Source: an uncultured Lachnospiraceae bacterium (GTDB lineage Bacteria > Bacillota > Clostridia > Lachnospirales > Lachnospiraceae). From it: 64,000 bases of DNA. A program made the position numbers and the translations under genes. Location: assembly GCA_910579395.1 (NCBI GenBank), contig CAJTUC010000014.1:23460-87459 (forward strand), in the 5' to 3' direction. Below the pieces are notes generated by a model, which was given only the letters and a program-made list of their open reading frames with translations, did no database searches and was not told the origin of the DNA. Positions 8,505-16,374 of the stretch are shown here, in pieces. How positions within the stretch are numbered: the first letter of the stretch is position 1; the number at the start of each line of letters is the position of its first letter.

Positions 8505-9014
8505 ATGAGACATACAATCATTGATGCCAGTCAATTAGAATTGACTGAAAAAGTTGTAACTATCAAACGTGTTACTAAGGTTGTAAAGGGTGGTCGTAAC
8601 TTCCGTTTCACAGCATTGGTAGTTGTAGGGGATGGCAACGGCCATGTAGGGGCCGGACTTGGAAAGGCAACTGAAATTCCAGAGGCTATCCGTAAAGGAA
8701 AAGAGGACGCGATCAAGAATCTGGTAACGGTTGCTCTTGACCCGAACCACAGTATTACACATGATTTTATCGGACAGTTTGGTTCCGCATCTGTTCTCTT
8801 AAAGAGAGCTCCGGAAGGTACCGGTATCATCGCCGGTGGTCCTGCCCGTGTCGTATGCGAGCTTGCAGGCATTTCCAATATCCGTACGAAATCTTTGGGT
8901 TCTAACAACAAACAGAATGTCGTACTTGCTACAATCGCAGGTCTTCGCCAGTTAAAGACTCCTGAAGAGGTGGCTAAGAACCGTGGTAAGTCTGTTGAAG
9001 AAGTTATGGCTTAA
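8505..9014 (+). CDS. rpsE: 30S ribosomal protein S5
   Basis: S5 acts in decoding fidelity and in mRNA unwinding at the entry site. The 169 residues contain the N-terminal rRNA-binding region (VVKGGRNFRFTALVVVGDG) and VGAGLGKATEIPEAIRKG, followed by the C-terminal GPARVVCELAGI. A gaagggagag site precedes the ATG. The next real gene, rpmD, begins 48 bp after the stop. Confidence 0.98.
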   Translation: MRHTIIDASQLELTEKVVTIKRVTKVVKGGRNFRFTALVVVGDGNGHVGAGLGKATEIPEAIRKGKEDAIKNLVTVALDPNHSITHDFIGQFGSASVLLKRAPEGTGIIAGGPARVVCELAGISNIRTKSLGSNNKQNVVLATIAGLRQLKTPEEVAKNRGKSVEEVMA

Positions 9015-9061
9015 TGCAAAAGTCAGATTGCAAAAGACTGAGAAAGGAGCAGGGATATAAA

Positions 9062-9259
9062 ATGGCAGCAAAGAAAGCAGAAAAAACATTAAAAATAACG
9101 TTAGTGAAATCTACGATTGGCCAGGTTCCGAAGGCGAAAGCAACAATTGAAGCAATGGGGCTCAGAAAAATCGGGCAGACCGTTGAATTACCGGATAATG
9201 GCGCTACACATGGCCAGATTCAGAGAGTAAGACACATGGTCAAAGTAGAAGAAGCATAA
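9062..9259 (+). CDS. rpmD: 50S ribosomal protein L30
   Basis: L30 is a small 50S protein. The ATG at 9062 (MAAKKAEKTLKITLVKS) is chosen because aaaggagcaggg precedes it. A frame open 48 bases earlier starts at the rpsE stop and lacks a ribosome-binding site. The 65 residues show the L30 core ITLVKSTIGQVPKAKATIEA and the RKIGQTVELPD segment. Confidence 0.96.
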   Translation: MAAKKAEKTLKITLVKSTIGQVPKAKATIEAMGLRKIGQTVELPDNGATHGQIQRVRHMVKVEEA

Positions 9260-9294
9260 ATCGGAAATTTCATAGAGAAAGGAGCATAGTTAGC

Positions 9295-9735
9295 ATGGAA
9301 TTATCAAATTTAAGACCTGCAGAAGGTTCCAAACACAGTGATAATTTTAGAAGAGGCCGCGGACATGGTTCGGGAAACGGCAAGACGGCCGGTAAAGGAC
9401 ATAAAGGCCAGAAAGCCCGTTCCGGAGCACCGAGAATCGGTTTTGAAGGTGGTCAGATGCCATTATACAGACGTATTCCCAAGAGAGGTTTCAAATGCAG
9501 AAACACGAAGGAAATCGTTGCGGTTAATCTGAGCGCACTGGAAGTATTTGATAACGGCGCTACGGTTGATGTTGATGCGTTACTGGAAAAAGGAATTGTG
9601 AAACATCCTCGTGATGGTGTAAAAATCCTTGGAAATGGAGAATTGACCAAAAAACTCGATGTAAAGGTTAATGCGTACAGCGCATCCGCGAAAGAAAAAA
9701 TCGAGGCACTTGGTGGAACAACAGAGGTGATGTAA
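9295..9735 (+). CDS. rplO: 50S ribosomal protein L15
   Basis: L15 is a late-assembly 50S protein. The start MELSNLRPAEGS, the Gly/Arg-rich N-terminus (RRGRGHGSGNGKTAGKGHKG) and GFEGGQMPLYRRIPKRGF are diagnostic; it has 146 residues. Its stop overlaps the secY ATG (TAATG), coupling synthesis of the last spc ribosomal protein to that of the translocon. Confidence 0.98.
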   Translation: MELSNLRPAEGSKHSDNFRRGRGHGSGNGKTAGKGHKGQKARSGAPRIGFEGGQMPLYRRIPKRGFKCRNTKEIVAVNLSALEVFDNGATVDVDALLEKGIVKHPRDGVKILGNGELTKKLDVKVNAYSASAKEKIEALGGTTEVM

Positions 9736-11048
9736 TGTTTACAACCCTAAAAAATGCTTTTAAAATCAAGGAATTAAGAAAGAAAATCTTCTTTACATTC
9801 GCAATGTTAGTTGTGATCCGTTTTGGGTCACAGCTTCCGGTTCCCGGCGTTGACAGAACCTATTTTGCAACATGGTTCGCACAGCAGACCGGCGATGCGT
9901 TTAATTTCTTTGATGCTTTTACAGGCGGCTCCTTTTTAAGGATGTCCGTTCTGGCATTGAATATCACGCCGTATATCACATCATCCATTATCATGCAGCT
10001 GCTTACTATTGCAATTCCGAAATTGGAAGAGATGCAGCGTGATGGCGAAGACGGTAGAAAGAAGATTGCGTCCATTACCCGTTATGTGACGGTAGGGCTT
10101 TCTTTGATCGAATCGTCTGCTATGGCGATTGGTTTTGGCCGTCAGGGCCTGCTCGAGACCTATAATGTATTCAGTATCATTACGGTCGTTGCGGCGTTGA
10201 CTGCGGGTAGTGCGTTCCTGATGTGGATTGGTGAGAGAATTACCGAAAACGGTGTTGGGAACGGTATTTCTATCGTTCTGACGATTAACATTATCTCCCG
10301 AATGCCGGCAGATATTACAACTCTGTTTGAGCAGTTTGTTTTCGGAAAATCGATTGCGAAAGCAGTTGTAGCGGCTATAATCATATTTGCAATTATTATC
10401 GGAATGGTGATTCTTGTCATTATATTAAATAATGGCGTAAGAAAAATCCCGGTACAGTATGCAAAAAAGGTACAGGGCAGAAAGATGGTCGGCGGACAGA
10501 CCACAAATATTCCGTTAAAGGTAAATACCTCGGGTGTTATTCCTGTTATTTTTGCATCTTCCCTGATGCAGCTTCCGGTCATTGTCTGTTCTTTCTTTAA
10601 TGTTAACGGAACAGGATTCTGGGGAGAAGTTTTGAGAGGATTGAATTCGAGCTACTGGTGCAATCCGCAGCAGCCTGTTTATTCAATTGGTCTGGTCGTA
10701 TATGTAGCGTTGGTTATTGCATTTGCCTACTTCTATACTTCCATTACTTTCAATCCGCTTGAAATTGCCGATAATATGAAGCGGCAGGGTGGTTTTATTC
10801 CGGGTATCAGACCGGGTAAGCCGACCAGTGAGTATTTGACGAGAATTTTGAACTATATCGTTTTTATCGGTGCAGTCGGACTTACAATCGTATGTGTCGT
10901 GCCGTATTTCTTTAACGGTATCTTCAATGCGAGTGTGTCCTTTGGGGGAACGAGCCTTATCATCATCGTCAGCGTTGTTCTGGAGACGATAAAGCAGATC
11001 GAATCGCAGATGATGGTTCGGAACTATAAAGGATTTTTAAATGATTAA
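9735..11048 (+). CDS. secY: Preprotein translocase subunit SecY
   Basis: SecY is the channel of the Sec translocon in the cytoplasmic membrane. The 437-residue protein begins MFTTLKNAFKIKELRKKIFFT and has about ten hydrophobic segments. The plug region (GGSFLRMSVLALNITPYITSS), the cytosolic loop GVRKIPVQYAKK and the C5 loop GFIPGIRPGKPTSEYL are all recognisable. It is followed by a hairpin repeat and a clear terminator-like stem before adk. Confidence 0.98.
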   Translation: MFTTLKNAFKIKELRKKIFFTFAMLVVIRFGSQLPVPGVDRTYFATWFAQQTGDAFNFFDAFTGGSFLRMSVLALNITPYITSSIIMQLLTIAIPKLEEMQRDGEDGRKKIASITRYVTVGLSLIESSAMAIGFGRQGLLETYNVFSIITVVAALTAGSAFLMWIGERITENGVGNGISIVLTINIISRMPADITTLFEQFVFGKSIAKAVVAAIIIFAIIIGMVILVIILNNGVRKIPVQYAKKVQGRKMVGGQTTNIPLKVNTSGVIPVIFASSLMQLPVIVCSFFNVNGTGFWGEVLRGLNSSYWCNPQQPVYSIGLVVYVALVIAFAYFYTSITFNPLEIADNMKRQGGFIPGIRPGKPTSEYLTRILNYIVFIGAVGLTIVCVVPYFFNGIFNASVSFGGTSLIIIVSVVLETIKQIESQMMVRNYKGFLND

Positions 11049-11061
11049 GACAACACGAAAA

Positions 11062-11132
11062 GATGTTCTAAGACAAACGCAAAGAGATGTTCTAAGACAC
11101 CGCATCAGAGGATGCGCTGCCTAAGAACATCT
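11062..11132 (+). repeat. Intergenic hairpin repeat, family A, copy between secY and adk
   Basis: The left arm AGATGTTCTAAGACACCGCATC (split here as AGATGTTCTAAG + ACACCGCATC, 11085-11106) pairs with 11111-11132 (GATGCGCTGC + CTAAGAACATCT) across a 4-base loop. The CTAAG/CTAAG A.A mismatch is present. A partial extra copy of the left arm (AGATGTTCTAAGACA) lies at about 11061-11075, so the left arm is duplicated in tandem. A separate AGAATCGC/GCGATTCT stem lies at about 11165-11186. Confidence 0.85.
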
Positions 11133-11157
11133 AGCTGTCGTTTTACGACAGCTTTTT
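11133..11157 (+). terminator. Rho-independent-type terminator between secY and adk
   Basis: AGCTGTCGT pairs with ACGACAGCT (9 bp, 3-base loop) followed by TTTTT. It is directly abutted by the right arm of the hairpin repeat. It could end or attenuate the spc transcript before adk-map-infA. I see no convincing promoter between it and adk, so partial read-through is likely. Confidence 0.7.
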
Positions 11158-11251
11158 GCGTGAAAGAATCGCCGATGGCGATTCTTCCTGTGTTTTTGGA
11201 TTTATGCATTGGCAGAGTAGAAATGAAATGGTTGGGGAGAGGAATAAGACT

Positions 11252-11893
11252 ATGAAGATTATTATGTTAGGTGCGCCGGGGGCAGGAAAGGGTACACAGG
11301 CGCAGATGATTGCCGATAAATATGGAATACCTCATGTTTCTACAGGAGATATTTTCAGGGAAAATGTAAAGAATGGTACAGAACTTGGCATGGAAGCCAA
11401 GAAGTATATGGACCAGGGAGCGCTTGTTCCCGATGAGTTGACAGTCAGGATACTGCTTGACAGGGTTGCACAGGATGACTGCAAGAAGGGTTATGTGCTG
11501 GATGGTTTCCCGAGAACGATTCCGCAGGCGGAAGTTCTGGATAAGGCCATCAAAGAGCTTGGTGATAAGATTGATTATGCAATTAACGTAGAAGTACCGG
11601 ATGAGAACATTGTCAGGAGAATGTCGGGAAGACGTGCCTGCCTTTCATGCGGCGCTACTTTTCATATAGAACACATACCGCCGAAACAGGAGGGAATCTG
11701 TGACAGATGCGGTAAAGAACTGATACAGCGAGATGATGACAAAGAAGAAACGGTAAAGAACCGGCTCGATGTATATCATAAGCAGACACAGCCGCTGATT
11801 GATTATTATACCGGGCAGAATATCTTGAAGACAGTTGACGGCACAGCGGATATGATGGATGTATTTGCTGCAATTACAGAGATACTCGGTTAA
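11252..11893 (+). CDS. adk: Adenylate kinase, zinc LID type
   Basis: Adk catalyses ATP + AMP = 2 ADP in the cytoplasm. The ATG at 11252 (MKIIMLGAPGAGKGTQ) places the P-loop at residues 7-14 and has ggggagagg upstream. An earlier in-frame ATG would translate repeat sequence. The 213 residues include the NMP-binding DGFPRT and a LID domain with two CxxC pairs (CLSC about residue 130 and CDRC about residue 150) for structural zinc, as in many Gram-positive Adk proteins. Confidence 0.98.
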   Translation: MKIIMLGAPGAGKGTQAQMIADKYGIPHVSTGDIFRENVKNGTELGMEAKKYMDQGALVPDELTVRILLDRVAQDDCKKGYVLDGFPRTIPQAEVLDKAIKELGDKIDYAINVEVPDENIVRRMSGRRACLSCGATFHIEHIPPKQEGICDRCGKELIQRDDDKEETVKNRLDVYHKQTQPLIDYYTGQNILKTVDGTADMMDVFAAITEILG

Positions 11894-11921
11894 TACTCTA
11901 TGAAAGGCGTGGGGGATTAGA

Positions 11922-12677
11922 ATGGCTGTTACAATTAAATCTGCCAGAGAAATTGCTTTGATGAGAGAAGCGGGAAGACTGCTTGGCGTCGTGCACGAAG
12001 AACTGGGCAGGGCGATTCGTCCGGGAATGTCAACAAAGGATATTGACAGACTGGGTGAAAAGCTGATAAGGAGTTTTGGCTGTACGCCCAATTTCCTGCA
12101 TTATCAGGGCTATCCGGCGTCTATCTGTGTATCTGTCAATGAGGAGGTCGTACATGGAATTCCGCGTGAAGACCATATTTTAAAAGAGGGTGATATTGTC
12201 AGCCTGGATGCAGGCCTGATCTATAAAGGATATCATTCGGATGCTGCGAGAACGCATCGGGTCGGTAAAGTCAGCCCGGAGGCAGAGAAGCTGATCGCCG
12301 TAACAAAGCAGAGTTTTTTTGAGGGAATTAAAAAGGCCAGAGCCGGAAATCACCTTTATGATATTTCCAACGCAATTGACGCATACGTTACTTCATATGG
12401 TTATGGAATTGTAAGGGCGCTCGTCGGGCATGGAATCGGTACAAAACTTCACGAAGAACCTCAGATACCGAATTTTGCACAAAGGCGTAAAGGCGTACGC
12501 TTACAGCCGGGAATGACGCTTGCCATCGAACCGATGATCAATATGGGAACAGCAGAGGTGGTTTGGCTGGATGATGATTGGACCGTTGTAACAGAGGACG
12601 GCGCCTATTCCGCTCATTATGAAAATACGATATTGGTCACTGACGGCGAACCGGAAATCCTGACACTACCCTTATAG
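11922..12677 (+). CDS. map: Methionine aminopeptidase, type I
   Basis: This enzyme removes the initiator Met from nascent proteins. The 251 residues contain the five dinuclear metal ligands in their usual order: two Asp (SLDAG and YHSDAAR), His (GHGIG), Glu (IEPMINMG) and Glu (HYENTILV). It follows adk by 28 bp, with a gggggatt site, as in most Firmicutes spc/alpha junctions. Confidence 0.97.
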   Translation: MAVTIKSAREIALMREAGRLLGVVHEELGRAIRPGMSTKDIDRLGEKLIRSFGCTPNFLHYQGYPASICVSVNEEVVHGIPREDHILKEGDIVSLDAGLIYKGYHSDAARTHRVGKVSPEAEKLIAVTKQSFFEGIKKARAGNHLYDISNAIDAYVTSYGYGIVRALVGHGIGTKLHEEPQIPNFAQRRKGVRLQPGMTLAIEPMINMGTAEVVWLDDDWTVVTEDGAYSAHYENTILVTDGEPEILTLPL

Positions 12678-12700
12678 ATGCGGAAGGAAAAGGCGCGAAT

Positions 12701-13009
12701 ATGGAAATGACAGGAATGCTTGCCAGCTCTAAAGCTGGCCACGATAAAAATACGGTTTATGTCATAATAAAGGAAGAAACGGAATATGTTTATTTGGCCG
12801 ATGGCAGAACAAAGACGTTGGAAACGCCAAAACGGAAAAATAAGAAACATATCCAGATCATAAAAAAATGTCCGGAGCCGGATTTTCAAGACAGCATACA
12901 AAACGGGCAGGCGGATGATTCAGACATCCGAAGAGTACTGAAACGGTACAGAATGAGTAGCATAAAGCAAAAACAGGAGGTAGCAGATGTCGAAAGCCGA
13001 TGTGATTGA
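12701..13009 (+). CDS. KOW-domain RNA-binding protein of the map-infA interval
   Basis: A 102-residue basic protein resembling the L14e/KOW-type proteins often found between map and infA in Clostridia. The N-terminal half (MTGMLASSKAGHDKNTVYVI, then YLADGRTKTLETPKRKNKKHI) has the short beta-strand and Gly pattern of a KOW fold. The C-terminal half is charged and variable. Its last 23 bases overlap infA. A role in translation or ribosome binding is inferred from fold and context only. Confidence 0.8.
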   Translation: MEMTGMLASSKAGHDKNTVYVIIKEETEYVYLADGRTKTLETPKRKNKKHIQIIKKCPEPDFQDSIQNGQADDSDIRRVLKRYRMSSIKQKQEVADVESRCD

Positions 13010-13205
13010 AATTGAAGGAACAGTAATTGAAAAGTTACCCAATACCATGTTTCAGGTAGAACTGGAAAACGGCCATGTCGTATTGGCGCATATAAGCGGT
13101 AAGCTTCGTCAGAATTTTATCCGAATCTTACCCGGTGATAAAGTAACTTTGGAGTTGTCCCCATACGATTTATCCAAAGGAAGAATTATCTGGCGTGATA
13201 AATAA
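12987..13205 (+). CDS. infA: Translation initiation factor IF-1
   Basis: IF-1 occupies the 30S A site during initiation. It has 72 residues, the canonical length, and a complete OB fold: MSKADVIEIEGTVIEKLPN, VELENGHVVLAHISGKLR, IRILPGDKVTLELSPYDLSKG. The ATG overlaps the preceding KOW gene and has a perfect aggaggtagc site. Confidence 0.98.
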   Translation: MSKADVIEIEGTVIEKLPNTMFQVELENGHVVLAHISGKLRQNFIRILPGDKVTLELSPYDLSKGRIIWRDK

Positions 13206-13211
13206 AAGGTC

Positions 13212-13240
13212 TTGCAAAAGGGATTTCTCTATGTTATAAT
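13212..13240 (+). promoter_or_regulatory. Sigma-70/SigA-type promoter before rpmJ
   Basis: TTGCAA (13212-13217) and TATAAT (13235-13240) are separated by 17 bp, immediately after infA and 33 bp before the rpmJ start. It would give the alpha operon (rpmJ-rpsM-rpsK-rpsD-rpoA-rplQ) its own promoter inside the super-operon. Confidence 0.75.
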
Positions 13241-13273
13241 GTAAAACGGTCTTTTTTGAAAGGAGGGTTTAAC

Positions 13274-13387
13274 ATGAAGGTTAGATCATCAGTAAAACCG
13301 ATTTGCGAGAAATGCAAAATCATTAAAAGAAAAGGAAAGATCAGAGTAATCTGTGAAAATCCGAAGCACAAACAGGTACAAGGTTAA
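13274..13387 (+). CDS. rpmJ: 50S ribosomal protein L36, zinc-binding form
   Basis: A 37-residue gene read directly from the DNA: MKVRSSVKPICEKCKIIKR through CENPKHKQVQG. It carries the zinc ligands Cys11, Cys14, Cys27 and His32 of the C+ form. A gaaaggagggttt site lies 7 bp upstream. L36 stabilises 23S rRNA near the factor-binding region. It stands at its usual place between infA and rpsM and is easily missed because of its size. Confidence 0.97.
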   Translation: MKVRSSVKPICEKCKIIKRKGKIRVICENPKHKQVQG

Positions 13388-13634
13388 TCCCGGTTATTTT
13401 ATCAACTCTAAAGGATTGATAAAGGGGTTCTTGTCCAACTGATTATGAGCGGCTGCAGTATTATTTCTTCATAAATGGTACTGATTATAATAGATGGAAG
13501 AGCCTTAACGAGATTACTTTTTGATACCACATGTTTGGAAAAACCGGACATTGAGCCGGTCGGGCAGAATCTGCCCCAATCAATTAGTAGCGAAAAGTGC
13601 AGCTATATTGCACAGAAAGATGGAGGAAACGTAA

Positions 13635-14003
13635 ATGGCTCGTATTGCTGGTATTGATTTACCCAGAGAGAAACGTGTAGAAATTGGTTTAACTTATATC
13701 TACGGTATTGGAAGGGTAAGTTCGAACAAAATTCTGGAAGCAGCAAATGTAAATCCTGACACTCGTGTCAGAGAATTGACGGATGATGAAGTAAAAAGAA
13801 TCGCAGAAGTCATCGAGAAAGATTACATGGTAGAAGGTGATCTGAGAAGAGAAATCGCTTTGAACATCAAGAGACTTCAGGAAATCGGATGTTATAGAGG
13901 AATCCGTCACAGAAAAGGACTTCCTGTTCGTGGTCAGAAGACAAAGACCAATGCAAGAACAAGAAAGGGCCCGAAGCGTACAGTAGCAAATAAGAAGAAA
14001 TAA
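13635..14003 (+). CDS. rpsM: 30S ribosomal protein S13
   Basis: S13 forms the head bridge to L5 and contacts P-site tRNA. The 122 residues start MARIAGIDLPREKRVEIGLTY, contain the helix-hairpin-helix YGIGRVSSNKIL, and end in a basic tail (GQKTKTNARTRKGPKRTVANKKK in part). The 247-bp gap before it holds no gene I can support. It contains TATAAT at about 13486 with no good -35. Confidence 0.98.
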   Translation: MARIAGIDLPREKRVEIGLTYIYGIGRVSSNKILEAANVNPDTRVRELTDDEVKRIAEVIEKDYMVEGDLRREIALNIKRLQEIGCYRGIRHRKGLPVRGQKTKTNARTRKGPKRTVANKKK

Positions 14004-14030
14004 TTATATGAGAAAGTAGGTTAGTTTATT

Positions 14031-14426
14031 ATGGCTAAAAAAGTTGCAAAAAAAGTAACAAAAAAGCGTGTAAAGAAAAACGTTGAACATGGACAGGCAC
14101 ATATCCAGTCTTCTTTTAACAATACAATCGTTACCCTGACGGATAACGAAGGTAATGCGTTGAGTTGGGCAAGTGCCGGTGGTCTTGGTTTTAGAGGTTC
14201 AAGGAAATCTACTCCATATGCGGCACAGATGGCAGCTGAAACGGCTACCAAAGCTGCATTGATTCATGGTTTGAAGACAGTTGACGTTATGGTAAAAGGA
14301 CCTGGTTCAGGACGTGAAGCGGCAATCCGTGCACTGCAGGCATGTGGCCTGGAGGTAACAAGCATCCGCGACGTAACGCCGGTGCCTCATAATGGATGCC
14401 GTCCGCCTAAGAGACGCCGCGTCTAA
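14031..14426 (+). CDS. rpsK: 30S ribosomal protein S11
   Basis: S11 lines the mRNA exit on the 30S platform. The 131 residues have a Lys-rich head (AKKVAKKVTKKRVKKN) and the conserved AHIQSSFNNTIVTLTD and VKGPGSGREAAIRALQ. The ending DVTPVPHNGCRPPKRRRV is near-invariant. Hairpin repeats begin immediately after the stop. Confidence 0.98.
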   Translation: MAKKVAKKVTKKRVKKNVEHGQAHIQSSFNNTIVTLTDNEGNALSWASAGGLGFRGSRKSTPYAAQMAAETATKAALIHGLKTVDVMVKGPGSGREAAIRALQACGLEVTSIRDVTPVPHNGCRPPKRRRV

Positions 14427-14481
14427 CAGAATAATGAGCAATGGCTCATTATTCTGGAAAGATTTGCGTTGCAAATCTTCC
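14427..14481 (+). repeat. Twin hairpins between rpsK and rpsD, family A-related
   Basis: CAGAATAATGAG pairs with CTCATTATTCTG (14427-14438/14445-14456, perfect 12 bp). Directly after it, GGAAAGATTTGC pairs with GCAAATCTTCC (14456-14481). The GGAAAGAT..GC / GC..ATCTTCC outer bases match the second stem of the other copies. The CTAAG-type stem is absent here. There is no T-run. Confidence 0.75.
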
Positions 14482-14618
14482 GGATTGTTGAATGTTATTA
14501 AGAAACTCGTTGGAAGAAAGTATCGTTCGCAGGAAAGAGCGGTATTGTAAACAACAGATTTTATTCGTTGCAGTAAAATCTTGAAGAAGAGGTAATCCCT
14601 CTTGGAAAGGAGCCGAAC

Positions 14619-15212
14619 ATGGCAGTAAACAGAGTTCCTGTATTGAAAAGATGCAGATCCCTTGATTTAGATCCTACTTTTTTAGGATATGACAAAAAAT
14701 CTAACAGAACATCAGCAAGAGCTGGTAAGAAGGTCAGTGAATACGGCCTTCAGTTAAGAGAAAAACAGAAAGCAAAATTTATCTATGGCGTACTGGAGAA
14801 ACCTTTCAGAAATTATTATAAGAAAGCTGAAAGAATGAAAGGAATGACCGGTGAAAACCTGATGGTAATGCTGGAGTGCAGACTGGACAGCATTGTTTTC
14901 AGACTGGGCTTTGCGAGAACCAGAAGAGAAGCAAGACAGATCGTTGGTCACAAACATTTTATGGTAAATGGAAAGACTGTCAGCATTCCGTCTTATCAGG
15001 TAAAAGCCGGAGATGTGATTGAAATCAGAGAAAAGGCAAGGTCCTTGCAGAGATATAAAGATATCCTCGAAGTAACGGGCGGAAGACTGGTTCCGGAGTG
15101 GCTTGAGGCTGATCAGGAAGCCATGAAGGGAACTGTAAAATATCTTCCTACGAGAGAGATGATCGATGTTCCCGTTGACGAGATGCTTATCGTCGAGTTG
15201 TACTCCAAGTAA
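14619..15212 (+). CDS. rpsD: 30S ribosomal protein S4
   Basis: S4 is a primary 16S rRNA binder and ram-type fidelity determinant. The 197 residues include the C-terminal S4 domain: MLECRLDSIVFRLGFARTR, then QIVGHKHFMVNGKTVSIPS. The start MAVNRVPVLKRCRSLDLDP lacks the N-terminal Cys4 zinc cluster of some S4 proteins; only one Cys is present there. It has its own aaaggagcc site after a 192-bp gap holding the twin hairpins. Confidence 0.97.
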   Translation: MAVNRVPVLKRCRSLDLDPTFLGYDKKSNRTSARAGKKVSEYGLQLREKQKAKFIYGVLEKPFRNYYKKAERMKGMTGENLMVMLECRLDSIVFRLGFARTRREARQIVGHKHFMVNGKTVSIPSYQVKAGDVIEIREKARSLQRYKDILEVTGGRLVPEWLEADQEAMKGTVKYLPTREMIDVPVDEMLIVELYSK

Positions 15213-15251
15213 TAAGTTGTAACGTGATTTTTCGTAAAGGAGGGTATTGCG

Positions 15252-16211
15252 GTGTTTGATTTTGAGAGACCAAATATTGAGGTTGTAGAAATCTCTGAAG
15301 ACAAAAGGTATGGTAAATTTGTAGTGGAACCACTGGAAAGAGGTTACGGAATTACCCTTGGCAACTCTTTGAGAAGAATTATGCTTTCTTCTCTGCCGGG
15401 AGCGGCTGTAAGTCAGGTCAAAATTGAAGGAGTTTTGCATGAGTTCAGCTCTATTCCGGGTGTGAAGGAAGATGTTACGGAAATCATCATGAATATTAAA
15501 AGTCTTGCGATTAAGAACAGCAGCGAGACGAATGAGCCTAAGACAGCATATATTGAGTACGAAGGCGAGGGTGTTGTAAGAGCAGCGGATATTCAGGTTG
15601 ATCAGGACATAGAGATTTTAAATCCCGAGTTGGTTATTGCAACTTTAAGCGGAAAAGATACCAAACTGTACATGGAACTGACCATTACTAAAGGCAGAGG
15701 ATATGTAAGTTCTGAGAAAAATAAGACCGATGATCTGCCGATTGGCGTCATAGCGGTAGATTCTATTTATACACCGGTCGAAAGAGTGAATGTAACAATT
15801 GAGAATACCCGAGTTGGCCAGATTACAGACTTTGATAAGCTGACGCTGGATGTGCACACGAACGGAACGCTTGTTCCTGACGAAGCAGTTAGCTTAGCGG
15901 CCAAAGTGCTTAGTGAGCATTTAAGCCTTTTCATTGATTTGTCCGAGAATGCCAAGACTGCGGAAGTCATGGTAGAGAAGGAAGATGATGAGAAAGAAAA
16001 AGTACTGGAAATGAGCATTGACGAGCTCGAATTGTCTGTTCGTTCCTATAACTGTTTGAAGAGAGCAGGCATCAATACCGTAGAGGAATTGACCAACAAA
16101 ACGTCTGAAGATATGATGAAAGTCCGTAATCTTGGACGCAAATCATTAGAAGAGGTTTTGGCAAAATTAAAAGAATTGGGTCTTCAGCTGAATCCCAGCG
16201 ATGAAGCCTGA
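15252..16211 (+). CDS. rpoA: DNA-directed RNA polymerase subunit alpha
   Basis: RpoA dimerises to nucleate RNA polymerase. The start is a GTG (15252) after aaaggagggtattgc. The 319 residues show the N-terminal assembly domain (GYGITLGNSLRRIMLSSLPG), an acidic linker, and the C-terminal DNA- and activator-binding domain with its helix-hairpin-helix (LSVRSYNCLKRAGINTVEEL, RNLGRKSLEEVLAKL). Confidence 0.98.
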   Translation: MFDFERPNIEVVEISEDKRYGKFVVEPLERGYGITLGNSLRRIMLSSLPGAAVSQVKIEGVLHEFSSIPGVKEDVTEIIMNIKSLAIKNSSETNEPKTAYIEYEGEGVVRAADIQVDQDIEILNPELVIATLSGKDTKLYMELTITKGRGYVSSEKNKTDDLPIGVIAVDSIYTPVERVNVTIENTRVGQITDFDKLTLDVHTNGTLVPDEAVSLAAKVLSEHLSLFIDLSENAKTAEVMVEKEDDEKEKVLEMSIDELELSVRSYNCLKRAGINTVEELTNKTSEDMMKVRNLGRKSLEEVLAKLKELGLQLNPSDEA

Positions 16212-16374
16212 ATCATATTATTGCGGGCATATGAGGTAAGACCAAAGAGCGCTTATGTGCCGGCTCATGAATGGAACGATTAACTGCATTCGGTAAGTAA
16301 GTCCAAAGAGCGTGGCCGGATGTACCATCAAGAAGTGTGCGTTTAAGCAGCTTCGCATGAGAAAGGAGCCTGTT

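Noticed and set aside
13475..13657. 60-codon frame overlapping the rpsM start
   Set aside because: It has no ribosome-binding site and no recognisable protein features, and overlaps a certain gene in another frame.
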